Of a stretch of DNA of 6,751 nucleotides, positions 1 through 6,751 are shown piece by piece; the stretch's first letter is position 1; each line of letters starts with the position of its first letter. Source of the stretch: Saprospiraceae bacterium (GTDB taxonomy: Bacteria; Bacteroidota; Bacteroidia; Chitinophagales; Saprospiraceae); assembly GCA_027031145.1 (NCBI GenBank), contig JALVEG010000611.1:1-6751 (forward strand), in the 5' to 3' direction. Both the position numbers and the translations under genes were made by a program. The notes under the pieces were generated by a model that was not told the DNA's origin, ran no database searches, and saw only the letters and a program-made list of their open reading frames with translations.

Positions 1-1
1 C

Positions 2-979
2 GAAAGCGGTGATGACTTGCATGAATTTATCGAATTGTACAATGCAGGTAATGACACAGTTGATATGAAAGATTATTCATTTACAGATGGTATCAAAATG
101 ACTTTTGAATCATATTTTTTTGCCCCAGGCACATATTTGGTTGTAGCAAAAGACAGTGCAACGATCAATGATTTCGGTATTGATGCCATTTTGTGGACAA
201 GTGGTGGTTTGAAAAATTCAGGAGAAGCTATAGTACTTGCTGACAATAATGGTATTACAGTAGATTCTGTTAAATATGATGACGGAGGAGATTGGACATC
301 AAAACCGGATGGAGATGGTCCTTCTCTTGAACTTTGCAGTTTTTCAAAAGATAACACAAAGCCTGAAAACTGGAAAGCTTCAGTTCATCCTACCGGATTA
401 ACAGTAAATGGTAAGGAATATCTTTGTACTCCCGGTGCCCCTAATTCTGTAGAATGCGATACTGTTCCACCTCAGGATTCAGAGGTTAAACTCGTGATAA
501 CGGAAATAATGTATAATGATCCGGGAGATCCTGACAGCCTGGAATTTATTGAAATTTATAATGCAGGTAATGATACGGTATTTCTTAATAATTTTCAATT
601 AATAACAAAAACAATAAATTTTGAGTTTCCCGACAAATATATAAAACCACATAAATTATTAACATTGTGTAAAGATCCTGTTGTATTTCAAAAATATTTT
701 AACGTATTTGCCATATCATGGGAATCAGGTGGTCTTAGCAATAAAGAAGATACTTTAGTTTTATTGAATAATCTTGGGGATACAATTGATATTGTGGAAT
801 ACAAAGACTCCGGAAACTGGTCGCAGTTAGCTGATGGTAACGGCTATTCTTTATCGCTATGTAATCCTCTTTCAGATAATAATATAGGCTCCAACTGGCA
901 GGCATCTCCTGTTTTTGCAGGATTTGATTATAATGGTTTGGAAATGCATGCTAATCCGGGAAGCTTCAATTATTGTTCC
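2..979 (+). repeat. Tandem duplication of lamin-tail domains
   Basis: Two copies of a lamin-tail (Ig-like beta sandwich) domain lie at about 2-457 and 491-979. They share in order FIE(L/I)YNAGNDTV, a W-SGGL turn, a D-V-Y-D-G-W strand (VKYDDGGDW versus VEYKDSGNW), a DG-G-SL-LC segment and a final PG(A/S). Protein similarity is clear. DNA identity is patchy, the longest run I noticed being 14 bases (41-54 and 560-573), which indicates an old duplication. Copy 1 lacks the opening ITEIMYN-type strand that copy 2 shows, because the window cuts it. Confidence 0.82.
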
Positions 980-2440
980 TATGATATAGAATATTTGCAC
1001 AAAAAAGATTCAACAGGAATGATTATCAATCCTAATCTTTTTTCATATATTGAAGGGACTGTTTATGGAATTAATTACAATAAAAAAGGACTTCAGTTTG
1101 TTCTTTCCGGTGCCAATAACAGAGGAATATGGATTTACAGCAACTCAAAAGATTTTGGTTACACAGTTAAAGAAGGAGACAAAGTTGCACTTTGGGGCAA
1201 ATTAGATCAGTATTATGGTCTTGAGCAAATCAAGCCTGATTCTGTTGTTTTTCTGGAAGGAGATACTCTTTTGTATGATCCTGAAATAGTAACAAAAATG
1301 GATGAGAGCACAGAAGGACAATTGATTACTATTAAAAATGTCCATTTGATAAACTATTTGAAATGGACAAATACCGGAACAGGATTCAATGTTGATGTTA
1401 CAAATGATACTGATACATTTGCAATAAGAATTGATGCTGATACCGATATTTTTGGTAAACCTGCTCCTATCGGAACATTTAATATAACAGGATTGGGTGG
1501 TCAATATGATAAAGTCAAACCTTTATTTGACGGATATCAACTTTTACCACGATATATATCAGATATTGACCCATATGAAGCCGAAGCTTATCCTTTTAAA
1601 ACAATCGGAGAAGTAACCGGTACGGATGACGAAGGAGTGGGAACATCTCTTGGTCAATTATGTGAATTGAGAGGAGTGGTCTATGGTGTTAACTTACGTC
1701 CAAACGGCTTGCAGTTTACGATAATAGATCAGCTAAAAAATGGAATAGGAGTATTCAGCTCAAGTGAAAACTTTGGTTATGAAGTAACTGAAGGAGATTT
1801 CATAAGCATTAAAGGAAAAATAAGTCAATACAACGGGTTATTACAAATAATTCCTGATACATTAAATCTGATAAGTCAGGATGAAAGCCTTTATCCTCCA
1901 TACATCGTTACTACTCTTGACGAAAACACCGAATCACAATTAATTACCATAAAAAATTGTAAACTCAAAAACATAAGTGACTGGAAAGGGGATGGCAGCA
2001 GTTTTAATGTAACTTTTACAAATGGTACTGATGATTTTAAAATGAGAATAGACAATGATGTTGATTTATCTACAAGTGCAGCTCCTGATTATTCATTCAA
2101 TCTGACAGGTATCGGCAGCCAATATGATCCTTCAAAACCTTATACTGAAGGGTATCAAATAATGCCGAGGTACGCTTCCGATATTGAAAAATTGACAAAC
2201 ATCATCGAATTTGAAGATAATGATATACAAGTCTTTCCCAATCCTGTAAGCGAATTTGTATCAATTAATACAAATGGAAAAAAATTCCATAAAATAATAG
2301 TTTTTTCATCAACAGGTATTAAGGAGATTGAGATTCCTTTTAAATCAAAAATAAACACAAACAGATTATTACCCGGAATATACAATTTAATGCTTATAGG
2401 AGAAAGAGAAATCGTAGTTAAAAAACTTTTGAAAATTTAA
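2..2440 (+). CDS. Secreted lamin-tail/OB-fold-like domain protein with T9SS type A sorting domain (5' partial)
   Basis: Exported, probably surface-attached or released protein of unknown substrate; 812 residues are visible. Counting from the codon at position 2, LTD 1 spans about residues 1-152 and LTD 2 about 164-326, sharing an EFIE-YNAGNDTV motif. Two OB-fold-like modules follow at about 348-524 and 531-730, with GLQF, EGD, QLITIKN and GYQ-PRY-SDI in both. The C-terminal 70 or so residues hold FPNPV (745-749) and end in LLPGIYNLMLIGE and a basic KKLLKI, the typical type A sorting signal that is removed after T9SS export. The TTG at 17 is not a start: the frame is open upstream, and the preceding residues ESGDD parallel those before LTD 2 (DPGDPDS). 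The gene therefore begins outside the window, as must its Sec signal peptide. LTDs and YhcR-type OB folds often accompany extracellular nucleases or CotH-like proteins in Bacteroidota, but no catalytic domain is visible, so the function is unassigned. The export route is well supported; the OB-fold label is inferred from sequence pattern. Confidence 0.9.
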   Translation, partial: ESGDDLHEFIELYNAGNDTVDMKDYSFTDGIKMTFESYFFAPGTYLVVAKDSATINDFGIDAILWTSGGLKNSGEAIVLADNNGITVDSVKYDDGGDWTSKPDGDGPSLELCSFSKDNTKPENWKASVHPTGLTVNGKEYLCTPGAPNSVECDTVPPQDSEVKLVITEIMYNDPGDPDSLEFIEIYNAGNDTVFLNNFQLITKTINFEFPDKYIKPHKLLTLCKDPVVFQKYFNVFAISWESGGLSNKEDTLVLLNNLGDTIDIVEYKDSGNWSQLADGNGYSLSLCNPLSDNNIGSNWQASPVFAGFDYNGLEMHANPGSFNYCSYDIEYLHKKDSTGMIINPNLFSYIEGTVYGINYNKKGLQFVLSGANNRGIWIYSNSKDFGYTVKEGDKVALWGKLDQYYGLEQIKPDSVVFLEGDTLLYDPEIVTKMDESTEGQLITIKNVHLINYLKWTNTGTGFNVDVTNDTDTFAIRIDADTDIFGKPAPIGTFNITGLGGQYDKVKPLFDGYQLLPRYISDIDPYEAEAYPFKTIGEVTGTDDEGVGTSLGQLCELRGVVYGVNLRPNGLQFTIIDQLKNGIGVFSSSENFGYEVTEGDFISIKGKISQYNGLLQIIPDTLNLISQDESLYPPYIVTTLDENTESQLITIKNCKLKNISDWKGDGSSFNVTFTNGTDDFKMRIDNDVDLSTSAAPDYSFNLTGIGSQYDPSKPYTEGYQIMPRYASDIEKLTNIIEFEDNDIQVFPNPVSEFVSINTNGKKFHKIIVFSSTGIKEIEIPFKSKINTNRLLPGIYNLMLIGEREIVVKKLLKI
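1043..2191 (+). repeat. Tandem duplication of an OB-fold-like module
   Basis: Two diverged copies lie at about 1043-1573 and 1592-2191. Shared landmarks in order are G-VYG(I/V)N, GLQF, a segment ending FGY-V-EGD, GK-QY-GL-QI-PD, a TLDE or KMDE-type turn with QLITIKN, W-G-(G/S)FNV-TN-TD-F-(I/M)RID, FN-TG-G-QYD--KP, and GYQ--PRY-SDI. Each module looks like two consecutive small beta barrels: a YhcR_OBF-like half and a second half starting near QLITIKN. This pattern is known from Bacteroidota exported nuclease-like proteins. The assignment to OB folds is inference; the duplication is directly visible. Confidence 0.75.
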
Positions 2441-2443
2441 CCT

Positions 2444-2488
2444 GCATTATTCACAGATTTATCAATTACGAAAATCTGTGAATAATGC
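2444..2488. repeat. Perfect 17-bp inverted repeat with 11-nt loop
   Basis: The left arm GCATTATTCACAGATTT (2444-2460) is the exact reverse complement of the right arm at 2472-2488, with a loop at 2461-2471. It begins three bases after the stop codon of the T9SS cargo gene. No T-tract follows on the plus strand and only a weak one on the minus strand, so it is not a canonical intrinsic terminator. It could act as a 3' mRNA-stabilising stem, an auxiliary terminator or a dispersed palindromic repeat. Each arm contains TTATTCACA, which fits the DnaA-box pattern TTATNCACA. Confidence 0.85.
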
Positions 2489-2514
2489 GAGTTAAGTTGT
2501 ATCGTTTTACAGTC

Positions 2515-2551
2515 AAAAAAAAACTGCTTCATTTTTGAAGCAGTTTTTTTT
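2515..2551. terminator. Bidirectional rho-independent terminator between convergent genes
   Basis: The GC-bearing core CTGCTTC (2524-2530) pairs with GAAGCAG (2537-2543) across a six-base loop (ATTTTT, 2531-2536). Nine A bases precede it (2515-2523) and eight T bases follow (2544-2551), so the stem can extend to 15 bp. A U-tract is produced on either strand. It lies 75 bases past the stop of the plus-strand gene and 17 bases past the rpoC stop on the minus strand, and so serves as the shared 3' end of both transcripts. The close spacing to rpoC suggests that rpoC is the last gene of its operon here. Confidence 0.92.
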
Positions 2552-2568
2552 ATCCGTAAGAATGTTTT

Positions 2569-5500
2569 CTATTCCTTATCCATTTCCATATCCATTTCCA
2601 TATCTTCCTCTTCTTCAATTTCTTCTTTAGGATAAACAAATAAATCATTGTATTTACGCATTCCTGTACCTGCGGGAATCTTCTTCCCTACTATAACATT
2701 TTCTTTAAGCCCGATAAGGTTATCTTTCTTAGCACCAAAAGCTGCTTCACTAAGTACTTTTGTCGTTTCTTGGAATGATGCAGCTGATATCCAGCTGTAT
2801 GTATTCAGGGAAGCTTTGGTAATACCAAGTAATACAGGCCTGCTGGTTGCAGGAATAGCATCTCTGTACTTTAACTGTTTTTTATCATTTCTTTTCAGGA
2901 ATGAATTCTCTTCTCTGATCTCACGATCCGATACTATTTGCCCTTTTTTATAACTTGTACTACCTCCAATGTCTGTAATTACCTTTTTATCATATATCCA
3001 TTCATTCTTTTCGAGGAAAACAAGTTTTTCAACCTTCTCTTTTTCAAGGAAATTGGTATCACCTGCGTCAATGATCTCCACATGTCTCATCATTTGTCTG
3101 ACTATTGTTTCGATGTGTTTGTCATTGATGTCAATACCCTGAGATCTATATACTTCCTGTACCCCGTTAAGCAAATATTTTTGCACTTCATATTGTCCTT
3201 TAATATTCAAAATATCAGTCGGAGTAATAGGTCCGTCACATAGAGGAGTACCGGCTCTGATAAAATCTCCGTCCTGTACCAAAATATGCTTTGACAGACC
3301 GATCAGATACTTACTCTTTTGTCCTGTTTTCTCATCAACAACTTTTATCTCTCTTTTACCTCTTTTTATTTTTCCAAAAGAAACGATACCGTCTATCTCA
3401 CTTATAATAGCCGGATTAGAAGGATTTCTCGCTTCAAACAATTCGGTAACCCTTGGCAGACCACCTGTAATATCCTGAATCTGGCCAAGTTTCCTTGGAA
3501 TCTTGGCTATCAATGTACCTGCTTTTATCTCATCTCCGTTTTCTACTGAAATATATGATCTTACCGGCAGGTTATAAATTTTCAGTTCCTCTCCCATTGA
3601 ATTAATAATTCTAATAGTAGGAATTTTTCTTTTGTCCTTAGATTCGATAATTACCTTTTCGATATGTCCCGTTTGATCATCTCTCTCCGGCCTGTAAGTA
3701 ACGCCCTCTATAATATCAATATATTCTACAATTCCGTCAAATTCACTAACAATAGTAGCATTAAAAGGATCCCATTCACATAATGTCTTACCTTTACCTA
3801 CTTTCTCTCCATCTTTTACATGCAAAATTGATCCATAAGGAATGTACTTAGTTGTAAATACTCTTTTAGTTTCAGGATCTACAATTTCCAATTCACCTGA
3901 TCGTGAAATAACTATATTTGTTATATCACCCTTAGAATCTTTTTCTACAACTTTAACATTATCAAGTTTAACCACTCCGTCAAACTTTGACACAATAGCA
4001 GATTCTGTTTTAATTACCGAAGCGATACCTCCAACGTGGAATGTACGAAGTGTTAGCTGAGTTCCAGGTTCACCAATTGACTGAGCTGCAATAATACCGA
4101 CTGAATCCCCTACTTCTGAAATCCTGCCTGTTGCAAGATTTTTTCCATAGCATTTTTTACAAACACCCAATTTTGATTCACATGTCAATACTGATCTAAT
4201 AGTAACACTTTCAATTCCTTCTTCTTCTATATAATTTGCAAGTTCAGTTGAAATATATCCACCTGCTTCCAAAATCAATTCTCCCGTAACAGGATGAAAA
4301 ATATCATTTAAAACATATCTACCCTCAATTCTTTTCGATAAAGCTTCAATCAAATTATCATTTTCATATAAAGCTTCAACTTTAATGCCTCTCAGCGTAT
4401 TACAATCGTTTTCTTTAATCACAACATCCTGGGCGACATCCACCAATCTTCTTGTAAGGTATCCGGCATCAGCTGTTTTCAAAGCAGTATCCGCCAAACC
4501 TTTACGGGCACCGTGAGTTGAAATAAAATATTCCAAAACAGAAAGCCCGTCAATAAAGTTAGCCAAAATCGGATTTTCGATAATAGCTCCGCCGGTATCT
4601 CCTGATTTCCTCGGTTTTGCCATCAATCCTCTTAATCCTGCCAACTGTTTGATCTGCTGTTTTGATCCCCTCGCTCCTGAGTCCAACATCATATACACAG
4701 AATTGAATCCGGCTTTATGTTCTGATAATTCTTTAAGCAAGTTCTGTGTAATACTGTTATCAGCATACATCCATTTATCGATAATCTGATTGTATCTTTC
4801 GTTATTGGTTATAAGTCCCATATTGTAATTGGCCCAAACCTCATCTACTTCTTCCTGAGCTTCTATAAGTGTCTGTTCTTTGATAGAAGGGGTGATCAAA
4901 TCTCCCAGATTAAAAGAAAGCCCGCCTTTATATGCCCAAAAATATCCCATTTCCTTGATACTATCAAGAAAATTTGCAGCAATTGCCATATTTTTTCTCT
5001 TGATGATATTAGCAATAATACCTTTTAGATTTTTCTTGGTCAACAATTGATTAACATACGGAATACCTTCCGGCACTTTTTCATTGAAAATAATTCTACC
5101 AAGTGTAGTTTCAACAATTTTAGATACTTTCTTTCCTTCTTCATTTTCTTCCTGAACTCTTAACTTAACCAGAGCATGCAGATCAACTCTGTTTTCATTA
5201 TAAGCTATCATAGCTTCTTCACTGGAATAAAAAGTAAGCCCTTCTCCTTTTATTTTATCATCATCCGTTGATCTTTTAATTTTGGTCAGATAATACAATC
5301 CAAGTACCATATCCTGTGAAGGCAATGAAATAGGTGAACCGTTTTGAGGATTCAACATATTATGCGCAGACAACATTAATACCTGTGCTTCAAGAATTGA
5401 AGACTGACTTAACGGAACATGTACAGCCATTTGGTCACCGTCAAAATCGGCATTGAATGCACCACAAACCAATGGATGCAATCTAATAGCCTTTCCTTCA

Positions 5501-6750
5501 ACAAGTACCGGTTGAAATGCCTGAATTGACAATCTGTGCAATGTAGGAGCCCTGTTCAATAAAACAGGATGACCTTTCAATATATTTTCAAGAATTTCCC
5601 AGATTACCGGCTCTCTTCTATCTACAAGTTTTTTAGCAGATTTTACAGTTTTAACTATACCTCTCTCTATTAACTTTCTAATTACAAAAGGCTTAAACAA
5701 CTCAGCTGCCATTCCTTTGGGAATACCGCATTGATGCAATTTTAACTCCGGTCCCACAACGATAACTGAACGCCCAGAATAATCCACCCTTTTACCAAGA
5801 AGATTTTGTCTGAATCTTCCCTGTTTTCCTTTTAACACTCCACTAAGGGATTTCAAAACTCTTCCTCCCTGAGATTTAACCGCACTTGATTTTCTGGAGT
5901 TATCAAATAAAGAATCAACAGCTTCCTGAAGCATCCTTTTTTCATTTCTCAAAATAACTTCAGGTGCTTTAATTTCCAGAAGTCTTTTCAGTCTGTTATT
6001 TCTTATAATAACTCTTCTATAAAGATCATTTAAATCAGATGAAGCGAACCTTCCTCCGTCCAATGGCACAAGAGGTCTTAATTCAGGAGGTATTACAGGA
6101 AGATACTGGATAATAGTCCATTCGGGTTTATTTTCTTCGTGTCGTAATCCCTCTCTGAAAATTTCAACGACATTAAGTCTTTTTAATGATTCGGATTTAC
6201 GTTGTTGAGATGTTTCAGTAGCGGCTTTATGCCTCAATTCAAATGACAATTCATCCAAGTCAATATTAATCAACATATCATAAACAGCCTCAGCACCCAT
6301 TTTGACAATGAATTTTTGAGGATCATCATCAGGTAAAAGTTGATTATCTTCAGGAATACTTTCCAGTATTTCAAAATACTCTTCTTCTGTCAATAATGCA
6401 TTTTTTTCAACAGTTCCCTCTTTAATACCTGGTTGAATCACAACATATTTTTCATAATATATAATAGATTCAAGGTTTTTTGTTGACATACCCAATAAAT
6501 ACCCGATTTTATTAGGCAACGATCTGAAAAACCAGATATGAACAACCGGAACGACAAGTTTAATGTGCCCCATTCTTTCACGTCTTACTTTTTTCTCTGT
6601 TACTTCTACTCCACAACGATCACAGACTATCCCTTTGTATCTGATTCTTTTATATTTTCCGCAATAACATTCATAATCCTTCACAGGACCGAAAATCCTT
6701 TCACAGAACAATCCGTCTCTTTCCGGTTTGTATGAACGATAGTTAATAGT
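2569..6750 (-). CDS. rpoC: DNA-directed RNA polymerase subunit beta' (5' partial)
   Basis: Largest subunit of the cytoplasmic core RNA polymerase, which forms the active site with beta. 1393 residues are visible. The TTG at 6711-6709 is an internal Leu: the frame continues to the edge as TINYRSYKPERDGLFCERIFG, matching E. coli RpoC from about Thr43, so about 40 residues are missing. In visible numbering the N-terminal zinc ribbon is Cys28, 30, 43 and 46 (E. coli 70, 72, 85, 88). The catalytic NADFDGDQM has Asp435, 437 and 439. The second zinc site is Cys783, 857, 864 and 867. The trigger loop SIGEPGTQLTLRTFHVGG includes His905 (E. coli His936). An insertion of about 184 residues follows it (909-1092), then DITGGLPRVTELFEAR and the conserved C-terminal PATSRPVL and SAASFQETTKVLSEAA segments. 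The protein ends in an acidic Met-rich tail and a TAG stop. No frameshift or missing key residue is seen. rpoB should lie just beyond the right edge. Confidence 0.99.
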   Translation of the reverse strand, partial: TINYRSYKPERDGLFCERIFGPVKDYECYCGKYKRIRYKGIVCDRCGVEVTEKKVRRERMGHIKLVVPVVHIWFFRSLPNKIGYLLGMSTKNLESIIYYEKYVVIQPGIKEGTVEKNALLTEEEYFEILESIPEDNQLLPDDDPQKFIVKMGAEAVYDMLINIDLDELSFELRHKAATETSQQRKSESLKRLNVVEIFREGLRHEENKPEWTIIQYLPVIPPELRPLVPLDGGRFASSDLNDLYRRVIIRNNRLKRLLEIKAPEVILRNEKRMLQEAVDSLFDNSRKSSAVKSQGGRVLKSLSGVLKGKQGRFRQNLLGKRVDYSGRSVIVVGPELKLHQCGIPKGMAAELFKPFVIRKLIERGIVKTVKSAKKLVDRREPVIWEILENILKGHPVLLNRAPTLHRLSIQAFQPVLVEGKAIRLHPLVCGAFNADFDGDQMAVHVPLSQSSILEAQVLMLSAHNMLNPQNGSPISLPSQDMVLGLYYLTKIKRSTDDDKIKGEGLTFYSSEEAMIAYNENRVDLHALVKLRVQEENEEGKKVSKIVETTLGRIIFNEKVPEGIPYVNQLLTKKNLKGIIANIIKRKNMAIAANFLDSIKEMGYFWAYKGGLSFNLGDLITPSIKEQTLIEAQEEVDEVWANYNMGLITNNERYNQIIDKWMYADNSITQNLLKELSEHKAGFNSVYMMLDSGARGSKQQIKQLAGLRGLMAKPRKSGDTGGAIIENPILANFIDGLSVLEYFISTHGARKGLADTALKTADAGYLTRRLVDVAQDVVIKENDCNTLRGIKVEALYENDNLIEALSKRIEGRYVLNDIFHPVTGELILEAGGYISTELANYIEEEGIESVTIRSVLTCESKLGVCKKCYGKNLATGRISEVGDSVGIIAAQSIGEPGTQLTLRTFHVGGIASVIKTESAIVSKFDGVVKLDNVKVVEKDSKGDITNIVISRSGELEIVDPETKRVFTTKYIPYGSILHVKDGEKVGKGKTLCEWDPFNATIVSEFDGIVEYIDIIEGVTYRPERDDQTGHIEKVIIESKDKRKIPTIRIINSMGEELKIYNLPVRSYISVENGDEIKAGTLIAKIPRKLGQIQDITGGLPRVTELFEARNPSNPAIISEIDGIVSFGKIKRGKREIKVVDEKTGQKSKYLIGLSKHILVQDGDFIRAGTPLCDGPITPTDILNIKGQYEVQKYLLNGVQEVYRSQGIDINDKHIETIVRQMMRHVEIIDAGDTNFLEKEKVEKLVFLEKNEWIYDKKVITDIGGSTSYKKGQIVSDREIREENSFLKRNDKKQLKYRDAIPATSRPVLLGITKASLNTYSWISAASFQETTKVLSEAAFGAKKDNLIGLKENVIVGKKIPAGTGMRKYNDLFVYPKEEIEEEEDMEMDMEMDKE
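2581..2604 (-). repeat. Two 12-bp direct repeats coding the acidic tail of RpoC
   Basis: CATTTCCATATC occurs twice back to back (2581-2592 and 2593-2604) near the 3' end of rpoC. Read on the minus strand each copy codes Asp-Met-Glu-Met, giving DMEMDMEM just before the final DKE. The repeat sits in a strongly acidic tail (EEIEEEED immediately upstream). The exact repetition suggests slippage or a recent tandem duplication in a tolerant, probably disordered tail. Confidence 0.85.
3475..4026 (-). other. Trigger-loop insertion in RpoC (SI3 / beta'In6-like)
   Basis: About 184 residues separate the first trigger-loop helix (ending TFHVGG) from the conserved DITGGLPR segment. The position and size correspond to the E. 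coli SI3 insertion of about 188 residues. The insert contains repeated short beta-rich motifs such as SKFDGVV and SEFDGIV, each followed later by a DGEKV-GK or NGDEIKAG turn, as expected for sandwich-barrel hybrid modules. Such lineage-specific insertions are known in RpoC of several Gram-negative groups. The boundaries are my estimate from motif positions. Confidence 0.8.
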
Positions 6751-6751
6751 T

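Noticed and set aside
73..357. 94-codon open frame on the minus strand within the T9SS cargo gene
   Set aside because: It lies wholly inside a well-supported coding region on the other strand, shows no recognisable motif, and has low-complexity shadow-type composition.
1202..1504. 100-codon minus-strand open frame
   Set aside because: Antisense to the first OB-like module, Cys/Ile/Ser-rich composition typical of a shadow frame, no supporting motif.
2155..2385. 76-codon minus-strand open frame
   Set aside because: Antisense to the T9SS sorting domain, whose FPNPV motif and terminal pattern fix the true frame.
2444..2488. The 17-bp inverted repeat as the main intrinsic terminator
   Set aside because: No T-tract follows it on the plus strand, and a textbook bidirectional terminator lies at 2515-2551.
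2444..2488. A replication origin
   Set aside because: Only two DnaA-box-like matches occur and both are forced by one palindrome; there is no box cluster, no separate unwinding region and no dnaA/dnaN/gidA neighbour.
2648..4060. Several plus-strand open frames of 72-101 codons across the 3' half of rpoC
   Set aside because: All are antisense to conserved RpoC residues; Phe/Ser/Leu-rich translations are the usual reverse image of Glu/Lys-rich coding sequence.
6538..6735. 65-codon plus-strand open frame near the right edge
   Set aside because: Antisense to the RpoC zinc ribbon region, which is conserved residue by residue.

Overview
The window holds two long genes that converge on a 128-bp spacer, and both run off the window. 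Three things point to a Bacteroidota chromosome: AT-rich sequence, a C-terminal type IX secretion (T9SS) sorting domain on the left-hand protein, and an RpoC whose trigger loop carries a large insertion. Genus cannot be fixed from this sequence.

Left (2-2440, plus strand): the 3' part of a gene for a large secreted or surface-anchored protein. It has two lamin-tail domains (LTD), then two copies of an OB-fold-like module, then a type A T9SS sorting domain. The reading frame is open to the window edge. The first LTD already lacks its opening strand, so the true start, the signal peptide and any catalytic domain lie upstream of the window.

Middle (2441-2568): no gene. It contains a perfect 17-bp inverted repeat three bases after the left stop codon, then a strong A-tract/stem/T-tract hairpin that can terminate transcription from both sides.

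Right (2569-6750, minus strand): rpoC, the RNA polymerase beta' subunit. It is complete at its C terminus and lacks only about 40 N-terminal residues beyond the right edge. Both zinc sites, the catalytic Asp triad and the trigger loop are intact. rpoB is expected just outside the window to the right.

The two genes are functionally unrelated: a core transcription gene ends against an accessory cell-surface gene. I found no mobile element, CRISPR array, tRNA or rRNA, and no convincing new multi-gene system. The items most worth a second look are the perfect palindrome with DnaA-box-like cores, the LTD/OB architecture of the exported protein, and the acidic repeat tail of RpoC.
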